A stretch of DNA of 7,671 nt from Chloroflexota bacterium. Lineage in GTDB: Bacteria > Chloroflexota > Limnocylindria > QHBO01. Each line of letters opens with the position of its first letter. Position 1 is the first letter of the stretch. Positions 1 to 6,121 of the stretch are shown here, piece after piece. Location: positions 1 to 7,671 of the forward strand of contig VBJP01000083.1 in the NCBI GenBank assembly GCA_005880165.1, in the 5' to 3' direction. The position numbers and the translations under genes were made by a program. Below the pieces are notes generated by a model. The model saw nothing but the letters and a program-made list of their open reading frames with translations, searched no databases and was not told where the DNA came from.

Positions 1-716
1 TCGTGGCGGACATGTCGTCGCAAGCCGAGGTCCGACGGTTGGCCCGCGAGGTCCTCGCCACATACCAGCGGCTGGATGTGCTGCTCAACAACGTCGGGGG
101 ATTCTGGGCACACCGCCAGGTGACAGCCGATGGGCTGGAGCACACCTTCGCCCTCAACCACCTCGCCCCGTTCCTGCTGACAAGCCTCCTGCTGGACCGG
201 CTCATGGCCAGCGCACCGGCGCGGGTCGTGACGGTCTCGTCCGGGGCCCACACCACCGGGAAGCTTGACTTTGACGACCTGATGGGCCAGCGGAAGTACT
301 CCGCACAACGGGCCTACAGCCAATCGAAGCTGGCCAATGTGATGTTCACCTATGAACTCGCCAGGCGACTAGCGGGGACCGGCGTCACCGCAACCGTGCT
401 GCATCCCGGCGTGACCCGCACCAACTTCGGCGCAGAGGACCAGGCCGCCTTCTTCAAGGTGATGCAGCCGCTCGTGCGCCCGTTCCTGAACACCCCCGCC
501 GACGGTGCGGCCACCCCGATCTACCTCGCGACCTCCTCGGTACTTCGCCAACCGCAAACCGAAAGCCTCGAACAGGGCTTCCTACGACACCGCCGCCGCG
601 GCCCGACTTTGGCGCGTCAGCGCCGGTCTTGTCGGCCTCCCGCTCGACCCGATTCCAGCGGCTCGCAGATCCGCGAAAGGTGGGCACACGACGGCGAATG
701 TCGTCAGCACCGCTGA
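1..716 (+). CDS. Short-chain dehydrogenase/reductase (SDR), 5'-partial with frameshifted C-terminus
   Basis: NAD(P)-dependent oxidoreductase of the classical/retinol-dehydrogenase-like SDR group; substrate unknown, probably cytosolic. The reading frame enters from before the window, so the TGxxxGIG dinucleotide-binding motif is off the edge. Visible, counting from the GTG codon at 3: the LDVLLNNVGG strand-4 motif (about 24-33), the N-H of helix 4 (N52), catalytic Ser in VVTVSSGAH (79-80) and the YSQSK active-site Tyr105/Lys109, then HPGVTRTNF (134-142). The core is therefore intact. After YLATSS (to 539) the expected family ending does not follow in frame. It appears one base later, from 541 in the +1 frame (RYFANRKPK...SYDTAAAARLW), running to a TGA at 721-723. 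In the current frame the last ~58 residues are unrelated arginine-rich sequence ending at 714-716. Family membership is seen directly. Whether the enzyme is functional is uncertain: the C-terminal substrate-loop region is lost. Confidence 0.88.
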   Translation, partial: VADMSSQAEVRRLAREVLATYQRLDVLLNNVGGFWAHRQVTADGLEHTFALNHLAPFLLTSLLLDRLMASAPARVVTVSSGAHTTGKLDFDDLMGQRKYSAQRAYSQSKLANVMFTYELARRLAGTGVTATVLHPGVTRTNFGAEDQAAFFKVMQPLVRPFLNTPADGAATPIYLATSSVLRQPQTESLEQGFLRHRRRGPTLARQRRSCRPPARPDSSGSQIRERWAHDGECRQHR

Positions 717-728
717 AGCCTGAGCGAG

Positions 729-757
729 TTGTGAGCAATACAAATTAAAGGATACGA
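729..757 (+). promoter_or_regulatory. Possible promoter upstream of the DUF4386 gene
   Basis: The 44-nt gap between the SDR-frame stop and the DUF4386 start is unusually A/T-rich for this window. A TTGTGA element (729-734) lies 17 nt before an ATACGA element (752-757). Neither hexamer is a strong match, so this is a guess from composition and spacing; co-transcription with the SDR gene is equally possible. Confidence 0.2.
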
Positions 758-767
758 AAGAGAGATC

Positions 768-1502
768 ATGACCTCACCCAAGCGCATCGCGAGAATCGCG
801 GGAGTCCTATACCTGGTTGTGGGCATCTTTGGCGGCTTTGCCCAGGCCTTTGTCTATCCGAAGGTGTACGTAGCCGGTGATGCGGCGAACACGGTTAGGA
901 ATCTGCTCGCGAACTCCGAACTGGTGCGCATCGGCGTCGTTGCCGACCTCATCCAGGCAACGGTCTGGGTTTTCCTTGCGTTGACCCTCTACCGGCTGCT
1001 CAAGCACGTGAACACGAGCGCGGCGAGTGCGATGGTTGCCTTGGCCGCCATCGGGGCCGGTATCACGATGTTCAACGCGGTGTTCGAATTTGAGGGATTG
1101 CGGGTCGCAACCGGTGCGGTGAACCTGGCTGGCTTCGGCGTCACGGGTTCGAATGCGCTTGTGATGCTCTTGATCGATGCCCAGCACTACGGGCTTCTCA
1201 TCGCGTCGATCTTCTTCGGCCTGTGGCTGGTGCCGCTGGGATACCTCGCCTACAGGTCAGGGTGGTTCCCCAAGGCGCTGGGCGTCGTGCTCATCGTCGG
1301 GGGCGCCTGCTACCTCGTGGACATGCTCGCCGCGTTCCTGATTCCCGATTTTGGAAAAGCGATTCATGGCTTCGTCATCGCCCCGCCAGCAATTGCGGAG
1401 ATCTGGACGCTCGGATACTTGCTCGTCATTGGCGTGAGGTCTCCGGATCCGACCGATCGGGCGGCAAAAGCGGCCTCAGCTCCCGCCACAATACCTCTAT
1501 AG
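768..1502 (+). CDS. DUF4386 domain-containing membrane protein
   Basis: Integral membrane protein of 244 residues, the usual size for the DUF4386 family, whose function is unknown. The N-terminus (MTSPKRIARIAGVLYLVVGI) has the family's typical basic start followed by the first helix. Hydrophobic segments lie at about 8-28, 53-76, 86-108, 138-161, 169-191 and 202-223, giving six helices. The family-like WFPKALG turn before helix 5 (166-172) and the GLWLVPLGYLAYRSG segment (151-165) support the call. The C-terminal ~20 residues are a polar Ala/Pro/Asp tail. The ATG at 768 is chosen because GAGAGA (760-765) sits just upstream and the basic residues precede helix 1. It follows the SDR gene on the same strand by about 45 nt. 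Its last 6 nt overlap the 3' end of the minus-strand gene that converges on it. Confidence 0.9.
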   Translation: MTSPKRIARIAGVLYLVVGIFGGFAQAFVYPKVYVAGDAANTVRNLLANSELVRIGVVADLIQATVWVFLALTLYRLLKHVNTSAASAMVALAAIGAGITMFNAVFEFEGLRVATGAVNLAGFGVTGSNALVMLLIDAQHYGLLIASIFFGLWLVPLGYLAYRSGWFPKALGVVLIVGGACYLVDMLAAFLIPDFGKAIHGFVIAPPAIAEIWTLGYLLVIGVRSPDPTDRAAKAASAPATIPL

Positions 1503-1934
1503 GCCGATGCCTCTACGAATCGAAAGTGGCGGTGGCACTCGGCCGGCGCCAGCGGTCATGGCGTAAGGCTTCTGCAGCCCTAAGGGGCAGTAGGCCATCA
1601 GCGCGTAAGGGCCGGGAGGGAGGCTCGGAACGACGAAGGTGATCGTCCCGTTGCCGCTGGCGTCCACCACCAGCTGGCCGACACGGACCAGCCTCACATC
1701 GTCGGGACTGACGACACTGTCCGTTGCGGTCTCAATCACGAAATAGGTCGGCAGCGGAGATACTCGCTGCGCGAATGCGCCACTGCCAGCGGTGTGTCCC
1801 CGCACGATGGTGCCGACGGGCCCTCGATTCTCCGTGAGAACCAGGAACACTGCCGCACTGGCGAGGGTGGTTGGCAGCAGGGTTAGCATGAGCCCGCCTA
1901 TCGCTCCCCCGCCGGCTCGGCATGAGCGGCTCAC
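1497..1934 (-). CDS. Secreted protein with IPT/Ig-like beta-sandwich domain (hypothetical)
   Basis: Probably exported, about 145 residues. I prefer the GTG at 1934 over an in-frame ATG at 1994 because it gives a proper signal peptide: SRSCR basic region, hydrophobic stretch about 8-24 (AIGGLMLTLLPTTL), and an ASA cleavage site near residue 27, with GAAAG a few bases upstream of the GTG. An ATG at 1889 would leave the signal peptide without its basic region. The mature part reads like a single IPT/TIG-type Ig-like fold: GPVGTIV (39-44 region) with a following glycine-rich turn, a VDASGNGTITFVVPSL strand-turn-strand (90-105), then LPPGPYALMAYC (105-116). That order (G-P-x-G-T start, D-x-x-G-x-G middle, P-P-G-x-Y end) is common in small secreted actinobacterial and chloroflexal proteins. 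Role unknown; cell-surface adhesion or polymer binding is only a guess. It is divergent from the lipoprotein gene at 2066. Confidence 0.68.
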   Translation of the reverse strand: MSRSCRAGGGAIGGLMLTLLPTTLASAAVFLVLTENRGPVGTIVRGHTAGSGAFAQRVSPLPTYFVIETATDSVVSPDDVRLVRVGQLVVDASGNGTITFVVPSLPPGPYALMAYCPLGLQKPYAMTAGAGRVPPPLSIRRGIGL

Positions 1935-2051
1935 GCTTTCAGCATAGAACGGGGTGGCGCCTGTATCGATCCAATAGCGCCGCCATCTCCTCAAGTACCG
2001 GCCGCAACCTCCTACTTTCCCGGCATCCGAACGAAGCCGCGGGCACAGGTG

Positions 2052-2057
2052 TATATC
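2052..2057 (+). promoter_or_regulatory. Possible -10 element giving a leaderless mRNA
   Basis: TATATC lies 8 nt before the ATG at 2066, and no purine-rich ribosome-binding site stands at a usable distance (only AGG directly abutting the ATG). A -10 box at this distance would start transcription at or next to the ATG, as in leaderless genes common in high-GC Gram-positive relatives. No clear -35 is seen. Confidence 0.25.
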
Positions 2058-2065
2058 GTCTCAGG

Positions 2066-2980
2066 ATGCGTCCGGGGATCGCGGTTCGATGCGCGAGCTG
2101 CCTACTGGCTGCCGTCAGCCTGGTGGCCTGCGCAATCACCGCGCCGGACGTCTCGGGTAGCCCTCGACCGACCCTTCCTCCATCCACTCAGCGCCAGGTC
2201 ACGCTCGCCGACGCGAAACGCTGTCCAAGGACGCAGCCAACCAGCGACCCCTCGCCCGGCGGTCCTGCTCTATTCGGATCGAGCAATGCGTACGGCAACG
2301 CGCAGCTCTGGGTGGGAGCGTTGGGACCCGACGGGGTGATTGAGGCGCCAGCCGACATGGTGAACAAAGACGGCTCGATCGGGTGGAAGTTCGGCTGGTG
2401 GCGGGTAGCCAGCGGAGAACTGACCATCAGCGGTCGGCGAGTGGACGGGCCGGCGCCGCCGGCACGGGGCGATGTGCCGTCCGGCTACGGGCCGAGCGGA
2501 TTCCAGGCCAGCGGCGTCACCTTTCCCACCGAGGGCTGCTGGGAGATCACCGGGCACGTCGGCAGCGCGACCCTCACCTTCGTGATCTTCGTCATCAAGC
2601 GGCTGGGCGGAGTTTCGGCTGCGGCTTCCTGCGATGCGCGGATTTGGCCGAAGACGGTCGTCTCGTGCACCGAGGCCCAGCGCTCGATCAGCCGTGGGGC
2701 GAGCGGGTCAGGCGGCAACCCGCTCATCTGGCTGACCACGCTCGAGGGCGTGGACACGGCTTTCGGTCCGGGGCGACAAGTCACCAATCAACCCACGGAT
2801 CCCGCGACTCCGGTGTGGGTCTTCGTCTACGGAGCCAACCCGGGACCTGATCGGTTCCTTCACGTCGCCGACGCCACAAATCCTCGCACCCGAGACGGAG
2901 CCTTCATTTACGCCTACACCTGGGCTGAGCTCGGATCGGCGGTCCTCCCGACAACACTGCCAGCACCAATCCTTCCCTAG
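2066..2980 (+). CDS. Putative lipoprotein, hypothetical
   Basis: Predicted lipid-anchored extracytoplasmic protein of about 304 residues. The reading frame is open from 1922, but the ATG at 2066 is chosen because it gives a classic lipoprotein signal: basic MRPGIAVR, a hydrophobic core (about 9-21) and a lipobox SLVAC with Cys22 as the lipidation site, followed by a Ser/Pro/Thr-rich linker (about 25-45). The body has two parts. Residues about 70-180 contain WKFGWWR (107-113) and EGCWEITGHVG (156-166) running into a hydrophobic strand TLTFVIFVIK, a pattern I associate with uncharacterised secreted proteins of actinobacteria and chloroflexi. Residues about 185-304 carry SCDARIWPKTVVSC and a strand-rich segment with GPGRQVTNQPTDPATPVWVF, resembling a small alpha/beta sensor- or PepSY-like domain (inference). 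Several cysteines (about 189, 200) could form disulfides outside the cell. No enzyme motif is recognised. It is divergent from the IPT-like gene across a ~130-nt shared upstream region. Confidence 0.75.
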   Translation: MRPGIAVRCASCLLAAVSLVACAITAPDVSGSPRPTLPPSTQRQVTLADAKRCPRTQPTSDPSPGGPALFGSSNAYGNAQLWVGALGPDGVIEAPADMVNKDGSIGWKFGWWRVASGELTISGRRVDGPAPPARGDVPSGYGPSGFQASGVTFPTEGCWEITGHVGSATLTFVIFVIKRLGGVSAAASCDARIWPKTVVSCTEAQRSISRGASGSGGNPLIWLTTLEGVDTAFGPGRQVTNQPTDPATPVWVFVYGANPGPDRFLHVADATNPRTRDGAFIYAYTWAELGSAVLPTTLPAPILP

Positions 2981-3083
2981 GGGCTAGCCGTCGCTCATCG
3001 GCCTGCGTACCGCTCCTCCAGTTGGAAGCCGTGGCGTTGTCAACCTGGACCGAATACGTGGCTCGCGGTCAAGGCGGACGTTA

Positions 3084-3644
3084 CTAATTGCCGAGTTCTG
3101 CCCTGACGATGGCGATCAGGCTCTCATGGACTGCGCGGCACTCATCGCGCGCTTGGTTTACGGCCTCGCTCGCGGCTTGGACCTCTTCGGCGGTTGGATC
3201 GGGCAGAGTGGCAGTCAATTTGCGTTTCAGGGTCACTCGCAGGTCGAATTCCATCTCGCTGTGACGGATCTTTTCCAAGCCTTCACGAACGGGCTGCGAT
3301 CCAAAGGCCTGGGTGCGCGCGAGCAGGCGTCGCTGATCTGCGTCTGAAGGTGTCGGGGGCGGCCCGGGCAGCCCAGGTCGGCCTGAGAATCGAGATTCGG
3401 TGCGTTCGACAAATGCCCGTAGCACTTCCGCGAAGTCGAGCAGGTCTACGTAGACGTCGCCTCTCCGCTGCTGCTGGCGCTCCTCCTGCTGTTCTATCCG
3501 CCTGCGAGCGGCTTCACGGTCACTTCGCCACTCCGCAATTCCGGCTACTAGAGCCTGTCCACCGGCGAATGCCCCAATCGCTATCGCAGCGCTGAAGGGT
3601 CGATGGTCGGCATTCTCGCCACGGGTGTAGGGGCCGGCGCCCAC
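3084..3644 (-). CDS. Single-pass membrane protein with charged coiled tail, hypothetical
   Basis: Hypothetical protein of about 186 residues. The frame is open to an ATG at 3863, with another ATG at 3725, but I prefer the GTG at 3644. It has GGAG six bases upstream, sits about 16 residues before the only hydrophobic segment, and avoids overlapping the divergent gene at 3826. The stretch above 3644 also has poor GC at third codon positions. From that GTG, a membrane segment FSAAIAIGAFAGGQALVAGI (17-36) is followed by a very basic, glutamine-rich helix (about 40-62, RRRIEQQEERQQQRR) likely to be a cytoplasmic coiled coil. Next come a helical DLLDFAEVLRAFVERTE segment, a Gly/Pro-rich hinge (about 87-100) and a long helical C-terminus ending at RAELGN. 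This N-terminal-anchor plus helical-tail layout is common in unannotated high-GC membrane proteins. No catalytic motif is seen. Confidence 0.65.
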   Translation of the reverse strand: MGAGPYTRGENADHRPFSAAIAIGAFAGGQALVAGIAEWRSDREAARRRIEQQEERQQQRRGDVYVDLLDFAEVLRAFVERTESRFSGRPGLPGPPPTPSDADQRRLLARTQAFGSQPVREGLEKIRHSEMEFDLRVTLKRKLTATLPDPTAEEVQAASEAVNQARDECRAVHESLIAIVRAELGN

Positions 3645-3794
3645 CCTGGACTCCGGACCTCCGAGCTTGCCCGGCAACACTCGCCGAGGCCAATGTTCAA
3701 ATATGGTGACAGGAGTCGGTGCCATGGGCTTCCGCCTGGAGGGCTTCGGGAGACCGGCGTCGCTCGACCGATGAATCGTCGCAGCCGCATCCGT

Positions 3795-3834
3795 CTGATG
3801 AGCATGGAACCGGAGGCTGATGAGCATGGAACCG
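3795..3834 (+). repeat. Tandem 18-bp direct repeat duplicating a start region
   Basis: CTGATGAGCATGGAACCG occurs perfectly at 3795-3812 and again at 3817-3834, a 22-bp period. The four bases between, together with the end of copy 1, make the GGAGG (3812-3816) that serves as the Shine-Dalgarno for the gene starting in copy 2. Copy 1 contains the same two ATG codons but is out of frame with the gene. Confidence 0.85.
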
Positions 3835-4335
3835 AAGACGACCCTCGACCCGCAGTTCAGCACCCCGGACGTGAAACCGACGCCGTGGTCGGCCGCGACC
3901 GATGCACTACGTGACGCGAAGACTTACCTGCTGACGACAGTCCGGCCCGATGGGCGCCCGCACCAGACGACCGTCGCCGGCATCTGGATGGACGGCGTCT
4001 TCCACTTCGGCACCGGACCGAGCGAACGGAAGGCGCGGAACCTCGCGGCCGGCAACCACAACGTCCTGGTGAGCGTGGCCACCCCAGCGTGGGAGGGCCT
4101 CGACGTCGTCATCGAAGGCGAGGCTATCCCGGTAACCGACCTCGACCGCCTTGGTCGCCTGGTCGAGGCGTACGCCACGAAGTACGACGACGTCTTCGGA
4201 TTCCGCCTCGTTGACGGCCGGGTGCAGACGCGGGGCGCCGAGGACTCGCCCCTCTTCTTCGAGGTGCGGGTCAGGAAGGCATTTGGCTTCGGCAAGGGCG
4301 CGAGCTTCAGCCAGACCCGCTGGCGCTTCAGCTAG
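3826..4335 (+). CDS. Pyridoxamine 5'-phosphate oxidase-like split-barrel family protein
   Basis: Cytosolic split-barrel protein of about 169 residues in the pyridoxamine-phosphate-oxidase/FMN-binding superfamily; many relatives in high-GC bacteria use FMN or F420 as cofactor. The real substrate cannot be read from the sequence and it is not a canonical pdxH product. Order of features from the ATG at 3826: an N-terminal MEPKTTLDPQF, helix WSAATDALRDAKTYLL, first barrel strand TTVRPDGRPHQTTVAGIW (37-54), GVFHFGTGPSERKARNLAA (57-75, the phosphate-contacting loop and helix), NVLVSVA, then WEGLDVVIEGEAIPVTD (89-105). It ends with FEVRVRKAFGFGKGASFSQTRWRF, a highly family-typical ending. The second ATG (3826) is chosen over 3820 because GGAGG at 3812-3816 is 9 nt from it but only 3 nt from 3820. 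The family's usual N-terminus also matches MEPKT. The gene stands alone on this strand. Only the family is certain. Confidence 0.88.
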   Translation: MEPKTTLDPQFSTPDVKPTPWSAATDALRDAKTYLLTTVRPDGRPHQTTVAGIWMDGVFHFGTGPSERKARNLAAGNHNVLVSVATPAWEGLDVVIEGEAIPVTDLDRLGRLVEAYATKYDDVFGFRLVDGRVQTRGAEDSPLFFEVRVRKAFGFGKGASFSQTRWRFS

Positions 4336-4341
4336 GCCCTC

Positions 4342-4360
4342 CTGACGGCTCCCGCGTCAG
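4342..4360 (+). terminator. Weak hairpin after the split-barrel gene
   Basis: CTGACG (4342-4347) and CGTCAG (4355-4360) form a 6-bp stem with a 7-nt loop, starting 7 nt after the stop codon. No T-run follows, so it is at best a weak terminator. The rest of 4361-4548 is GC-rich with no supported gene on either strand. Confidence 0.25.
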
Positions 4361-4548
4361 CCGGCGTGCCGCACCCGGCTCACAGTCTCGCCCAGAAGGC
4401 CCGCCGCGCCCTACCTCTCACCGCCCCGCCAAAAGGCGCCGGTGCAGGAGCTCGGCCAGTCCCGGCCGGCAGCGCCAGCAGTGGGTGGTAGCGCGCTGCC
4501 CAGTGTGGGTCTTCTCGCGGGCGCCAGGTTGGAGTTATGGGGGATGTG

Positions 4549-5009
4549 CTAGGCCTTGACGACGAGTTCGTTGAGCTTCTCGCGGAGGGCGGCTCGTTGC
4601 CATGGCCACCATCCCCGCTTCTTTAGGATGGCGGCGGCGGCTTCACCGCGTCTGAATGCGTCCTCTGCCGCCTGCGTGAGCCCCTGAATCGGTGCACCAG
4701 AGCTTGCGAATCCCCGGCCGCGGATGAGATCGACCCGCATGTAGAAGGTCGCAACAACACACAGTCCCCCGGAGACAGGGCGTGAGCGAGCCGGCTTTGC
4801 TCGGCGATCCATCCTGACGAGGCCAGCGGCACGTAGACCCCGATCGACCGCGCCATATTCAGGGCGGAACTGTTCTGGGCGACCTCCATGAACACGACTC
4901 GAGCCGCGGCTGCTTCCTGCCTCCGAGTCTCGCGCCACTGGAGGATGACGACACCCAGCACGCCTAGCACTGCGCCGAAGAGGCCACTCAGTAGGTTGGG
5001 GAAAGTCAC
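4549..5009 (-). pseudogene. Membrane-anchored hypothetical protein split by a 1-nt frameshift
   Basis: Two overlapping frames together make one plausible protein of about 153 residues. The first runs from GTG 5009: MTFPNLLSGLFGAVLGVLGVVILQW gives a membrane anchor (about 5-24), then a basic RETRRQEAAAARVVFMEVAQ helix and a further helical part up to ...LAHALSPGD (GAC at 4764-4766). There the frame degenerates into SCGSISS-type sequence and stops at 4623. The second frame takes over from TGT at 4761, CVVATFYMRVDLIRGRGF, and continues through helical sequence AAEDAFRRGEAAAAILKKR to NELVVKA and a stop at 4549. Inserting one base after GACTG would read ...SPGDWCVVATFYM..., a natural join. The GTG overlaps the preceding gene's TGA (GTGA), so translation is probably coupled. 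Either a genuine recent frameshift or a sequencing/assembly error; the good codon usage on both sides argues the break is recent. Function not recognised. Confidence 0.72.
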
Positions 5010-5236
5010 CCGCTCATCCGCCCCCTGATCGGTACCAGCAACCGCGCCAGCGCCCCCAGCGCTGCCACCGGCTCATCGCCCTCCGCCTCGACCTTCTGAC
5101 CAGCTGGTCCGACCGCGACTGCGAGCCATCGGTCCGAGCGCTGTTCGGGCACGAGGCCGGTCGACGCGCACCGGAGCGAGTCTAGGTGCCACTCGAGCGG
5201 CATGGCCGCCTCGGTCTCGACCCACGCGCGGTCCAT
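5006..5236 (-). CDS. Small hypothetical protein (76 aa)
   Basis: Soluble, probably cytosolic protein of 76 residues; no signal peptide or membrane segment. It has WHLDSLRCASTGLVPEQRSD (16-35) followed by RWLAVAVGPAGQKVEAEGDE (36-55), two likely beta strands separated by a G-P-x-G turn, then an Ala/Leu helix (PVAALGALARLL). This strand-strand-helix layout resembles small uncharacterised ORFs in which a G-x-x-V-E-A-E-G-D motif leads into an A-L-x-x-L-A helix. Start: ATG 5236, with GGGGG slightly upstream; ATG 5203 (MPLEWH) is an alternative. Its TGA overlaps the GTG of the downstream membrane-protein gene by 4 nt, which marks them as an operon and suggests the two products act together. Not assigned to a named family. 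Confidence 0.6.
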   Translation of the reverse strand: MDRAWVETEAAMPLEWHLDSLRCASTGLVPEQRSDRWLAVAVGPAGQKVEAEGDEPVAALGALARLLVPIRGRMSG

Positions 5237-5285
5237 TCGCCCCCGTCAATTGATTAGGGGGTTAGGAGACGAACGCGAAAAATGA

Positions 5286-5313
5286 GCCATATGAAAAACA
5301 GAGCGGTTGTCAG
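5286..5313 (-). promoter_or_regulatory. Possible promoter for the 5236-4549 operon
   Basis: Reading the minus strand, CTGACA (5313-5308, five of six bases of TTGACA) is followed after 16 nt by TATGGC (5291-5286), about 50 nt before the ATG at 5236. The segment around 5275-5301 is an A-rich island in GC-rich surroundings, as expected for a promoter. The -10 match is poor, so confidence is low. Confidence 0.25.
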
Positions 5314-5488
5314 CTCCTAGGGTAAGCCACCGGGCGCGGGCCTCATCCCAGACTGCCCCCGATGCCCCGCCGCTGCTGCGGGTGGCGGAGGCGGCGCGGG
5401 CTTCTCAACGTGTCGCGGTCAGCCACGCGTGGGCCGAGTTCTAGGCCCTTGGTTTCGGGACCCGTCGACGGAGTACCTTCCTCCTCGC

Positions 5489-6088
5489 GTGAAGCGACTC
5501 ATGGCAGGACGAGCAGCTGGCATCGCCGTATTGGTTGTCGTTGCAGCGCTCGCGGCGGTCATGCTTGTGATGCGGTCATGGTCCGTCCACCCTGACGGAT
5601 CCGGGCTGCTCGCATCAGCGAATCGCCAGATGCACGAGGCGATGTCGGTGGACCCGAAGGGATCGGGGGTAGGTAGCTGGACGTTTGGCATGCGCCTGTG
5701 CTTGTCCGGAGCGGGCGGCCCCGCCGTACTTCGGCAGGTAGGGCCGGGTGAGACAGTTGGGACTGGGTTCCGTGAGCTCGGCACCGGAATTCGGGTCTTT
5801 ACGCCGACCCCCAGTCACGAGCCCATTATTTCGGTTTCGGCCTACCCCCCACCAGCCGCCCAAATGCCCGACGCCCTCGCAAAGGTGGACGGGTACGCAG
5901 TGACGACACCCTGTTCCAACACGCCGAGGCAGGAGTACACCGAGTTGCTCGTTGGATTGGGCATGGCCGGCGACGACGGAGGCGGCTGGAAGGGAGTCAA
6001 GATCTCGTACGAAGCGGGTGGGCACACCTTCACTGTTCTGATCGACCACGACCTGCTGATCTGCGGGCGATCCGACCCCCTCTGCTGA
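5489..6088 (+). CDS. Membrane-anchored extracytoplasmic protein, hypothetical
   Basis: About 199 residues from the GTG at 5489 (MKRLMAGRAAGIAV); the ATG at 5501 (MAGRAAG, with GAAG six bases upstream) and a GTG at 5429 are alternatives. A basic start is followed by one strong hydrophobic segment (about 8-28, GIAVLVVVAALAAVMLVM) with no clear cleavage site, so it is likely an N-terminal anchor with the rest outside. The extracytoplasmic part contains WTFGMRLCLSGAGG (64-77), GFRELGTGIRVF (93-104), TTPCSNTPRQEYTELLVGL (139-157), and a C-terminal strand pair VKISYEAGGHTFTVLIDHDLLICG (170-193) ending DPLC. Cysteines at about 71, 142, 192 and 199 could form two disulfides. The order cysteine-containing strand, then E-L-x-V/L-x-L, then a terminal Y-x-x-G-G-x-x-x-T hairpin recurs in unannotated secreted actinobacterial proteins. 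No enzymatic motif. It lies divergent from the 5236 operon across about 250 nt and has no same-strand neighbour. Confidence 0.68.
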   Translation: MKRLMAGRAAGIAVLVVVAALAAVMLVMRSWSVHPDGSGLLASANRQMHEAMSVDPKGSGVGSWTFGMRLCLSGAGGPAVLRQVGPGETVGTGFRELGTGIRVFTPTPSHEPIISVSAYPPPAAQMPDALAKVDGYAVTTPCSNTPRQEYTELLVGLGMAGDDGGGWKGVKISYEAGGHTFTVLIDHDLLICGRSDPLC

Positions 6089-6121
6089 CCGCGGAGCGGG
6101 AGGTGCTCAGGTGCGCTCCGG

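Noticed and set aside
729..746. TTGTGAGCAATACAAATT before the DUF4386 gene, resembling a lac-type operator half-site
   Set aside because: Only the left half (TTGTGAGC) matches; the right half does not complete the palindrome (only TTGT...ACAA is symmetric) and no LacI-family regulator gene is in the window.
807..1187. 126-residue open frame opposite the DUF4386 gene
   Set aside because: Antisense shadow: Arg/His/Gln-rich, no recognisable motif, lies wholly inside a well-supported membrane-protein gene.
2383..2850. 155-residue plus-strand frame inside the lipoprotein gene
   Set aside because: Arg/Ala/Gly-rich out-of-frame translation of a gene with a convincing signal peptide and lipobox; no start signal.
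3924..4295. 123-residue antisense frame in the split-barrel gene
   Set aside because: Ser/Thr/Arg-rich low-information shadow of a well-recognised gene.
4361..4548. Possible small gene or RNA between the split-barrel gene and the minus-strand operon
   Set aside because: All frames were read; none gives coherent protein sequence, and no tRNA-like cloverleaf or other RNA structure beyond short GC hairpins is evident.
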